Of a DNA stretch of 7,266 nt, positions 6,683 to 7,266 are shown piece after piece. The position numbers were made by a program, and so were the translations under genes. Location: assembly GCA_031264975.1 (NCBI GenBank), contig JAISDH010000190.1:1-7266 (forward strand). Reading direction: 5' to 3'. Source of the DNA: Bacteroidales bacterium. GTDB taxonomy: Bacteria; Bacteroidota; Bacteroidia; Bacteroidales; WCHB1-69. The stretch's first letter is position 1, and each line of letters starts with the position of its first letter. Under the pieces are notes generated by a model. It saw only the letters and a program-made list of their open reading frames with translations. It ran no database searches and was not told the DNA's origin.

Positions 6683-6778
6683 GCAACAAGCAACAAGCAA
6701 CAAGCAACAGGCAGGCAAGCCACGAAAGGCGAAGGGCAACAGGCAGCAAGCAACAAGCAACAAGCAGGCAAGCCACGA
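6683..6778. repeat. Two-module GCAACAA heptamer repeat
   Basis: Two modules of 43 bases each, at 6683-6725 and 6736-6778, separated by AAGGCGAAGG. Each is built of four heptamers of the type GCAACAA followed by the identical 15-base cap GCAGGCAAGCCACGA (6711-6725 and 6764-6778). The order of variant heptamers differs: the first module is three GCAACAA then GCAACAG, and the second is GCAACAG, GCAGCAA, then two GCAACAA. The stretch is clearly richer in G and C than its AT-rich surroundings. The open frame over it on the minus strand (Leu/Cys-rich repeats) is an effect of the repeat, not a gene. Confidence 0.9.
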
Positions 6779-6785
6779 GGAAAAA

Positions 6786-6875
6786 TTGTCTGAACTGTGA
6801 TTTATTTGATTTAAATGATTACCATGATTATTAATCCTGAAAATCCTATAATCCTGTGAATCCTGATTCAGCCAA
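6786..6875. repeat. 90-bp intergenic element with inverted ends and AATCCT units
   Basis: The ends are imperfect inverted repeats: 6786-6802 (TTGTCTGAACTGTGATT) against the complement of 6859-6875 (TTGGCTGAATCAGGATT), 12 of 17 bases equal. Four AATCCT units start at 6833, 6842, 6850 and 6859, that is every 8-9 bases. I have an impression of similar AATCCTG-rich intergenic elements ending in CTGAATC-type inverted repeats recurring in Bacteroidota genomes, but I cannot confirm that here. It has no coding capacity. It may be a MITE-like or REP-like dispersed element. Confidence 0.6.
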
Positions 6876-6982
6876 AAAAATCGCACTTCAAACAATTTTT
6901 TCCCATTTTCCTGCTAAACTTTTCCTACGGATAGAAATCTTTACCCCAAAAATCCCCTTCAAATTGCTTTATTTTGGTGGTT

Positions 6983-7023
6983 TGGGAGAAAAAATACATA
7001 ATGAATGTAACTTTTTTCTCCCA
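6983..7023. other. Long hairpin in the intergenic region
   Basis: TGGGAGAAAAAA (6983-6994) pairs with TTTTTTCTCCCA (7012-7023), 12 of 12 bases. Inside it TACAT (6995-6999) pairs with ATGTA (7005-7009) around an AATGA loop, with a two-base bulge (AC, 7010-7011). The total is 17 pairs. No T-run follows the stem on either strand, so it is not a standard intrinsic terminator. It lies about 90 bases upstream of the promoter at 7090-7122. Confidence 0.8.
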
Positions 7024-7089
7024 CAATGACAATAGATTAGAGAGAGTAAGGAAAAGAATCATGCAATAAATTGAAAAAAATGCTGCAAA

Positions 7090-7122
7090 TTGAATTATGT
7101 ATTAAAAAAATGACTACCTTTG
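7090..7122 (+). promoter_or_regulatory. Bacteroidota promoter for the gene at 7195
   Basis: TTG at 7090-7092 and a perfect -7 element TACCTTTG at 7115-7122, separated by 22 bases, one more than the usual maximum. The start site would be near 7128-7130, giving a leader of about 65 bases before ATG 7195. The -7 octamer is identical to the one at 1042-1049. Confidence 0.6.
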
Positions 7123-7194
7123 CCGAGTTGTGTATCGACAAAAAAGAATAGCCGGATATTAGAAGAAAGTAAAAAAATAAAAGTAAAAATCAGA

Positions 7195-7266
7195 ATGAAC
7201 AATACTACGAGTTACAAACAAAAAAATACATGGCAAAATATTTCCACTCCTGCGTGTGGCGGGGTG
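7195..7266 (+). CDS. 5' end of an unidentified gene (partial)
   Basis: ATG 7195 opens a frame of 24 codons that is still open at the window end (MNNTTSYKQKNT, then WQNISTPACGGV). It lies about 70 bases after a good promoter, in the AT-rich leader context usual for Bacteroidota, which lack strong Shine-Dalgarno sites. The peptide is polar, not a signal peptide, and too short to assign. A second ATG at 7230 in another frame is also open to the end but is less well placed. The gene is divergent from the peptidase. Confidence 0.5.
   Translation, partial: MNNTTSYKQKNTWQNISTPACGGV

Noticed and set aside
6683..6778. Repeat array as a CRISPR
   Set aside because: Units are 7 bases with no unique spacers, and there are only two 43-base modules with no cas genes nearby.
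6659..6895. Open frame of 78 codons on the minus strand, Leu/Cys-rich
   Set aside because: It is produced by the heptamer array and the AATCCT element, and its peptide simply mirrors the DNA repeats.

Overview
The window comes from a low-GC member of the Bacteroidota. Three independent signs support this: a type IX secretion (T9SS) C-terminal sorting domain, several copies of the Bacteroidota-type -7 promoter element TAnnTTTG (one with a correctly spaced -33 TTG), and a secreted dipeptidyl peptidase IV of the size usual in this phylum. The order and genus cannot be fixed from the sequence.

Left part, 1-2904, plus strand: an AT-rich accessory segment. It holds the possible tail of an upstream gene (to 124), a secreted protein with a T9SS sorting domain (128-943), a decayed IS1-family transposase fragment just behind a consensus promoter (1020-1388), a secreted protein of unknown function that may be a beta-propeller (1434-2573), and a short exported protein with a CKSC motif (2500-2904). 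The signal-peptide region of the last gene overlaps the end of the gene before it in another frame.

Middle, 2937-6584, minus strand: conserved genes. A tRNA-Ser(CGA) with its own -7 element lies at 2937-3023. Reading leftwards from 6584, a DPP IV-type S9 peptidase (4395-6584) is followed after 59 bases by nspC, a carboxynorspermidine/carboxyspermidine decarboxylase (3181-4335). No promoter is visible between them, so they are probably co-transcribed. One releases dipeptides from peptides outside the cytoplasm and the other makes polyamines from amino-acid-derived precursors. A functional link is only suggested by position.

Right part, 6585-7266: a gene-free stretch of about 610 bases between the peptidase and a divergent gene whose first 24 codons are visible (7195 to the window end). 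It is unusually structured: a two-module heptamer repeat (6683-6778), a 90-bp element with imperfect inverted ends and four AATCCT units (6786-6875), a 17-bp-stem hairpin (6983-7023), and a Bacteroidota-type promoter (7090-7122).

No complete new defence, secretion or mobile system is visible. The points most worth a second look are the overlapping secreted gene pair, the orphan promoter fused to dead IS1 sequence, and the structured intergenic island.
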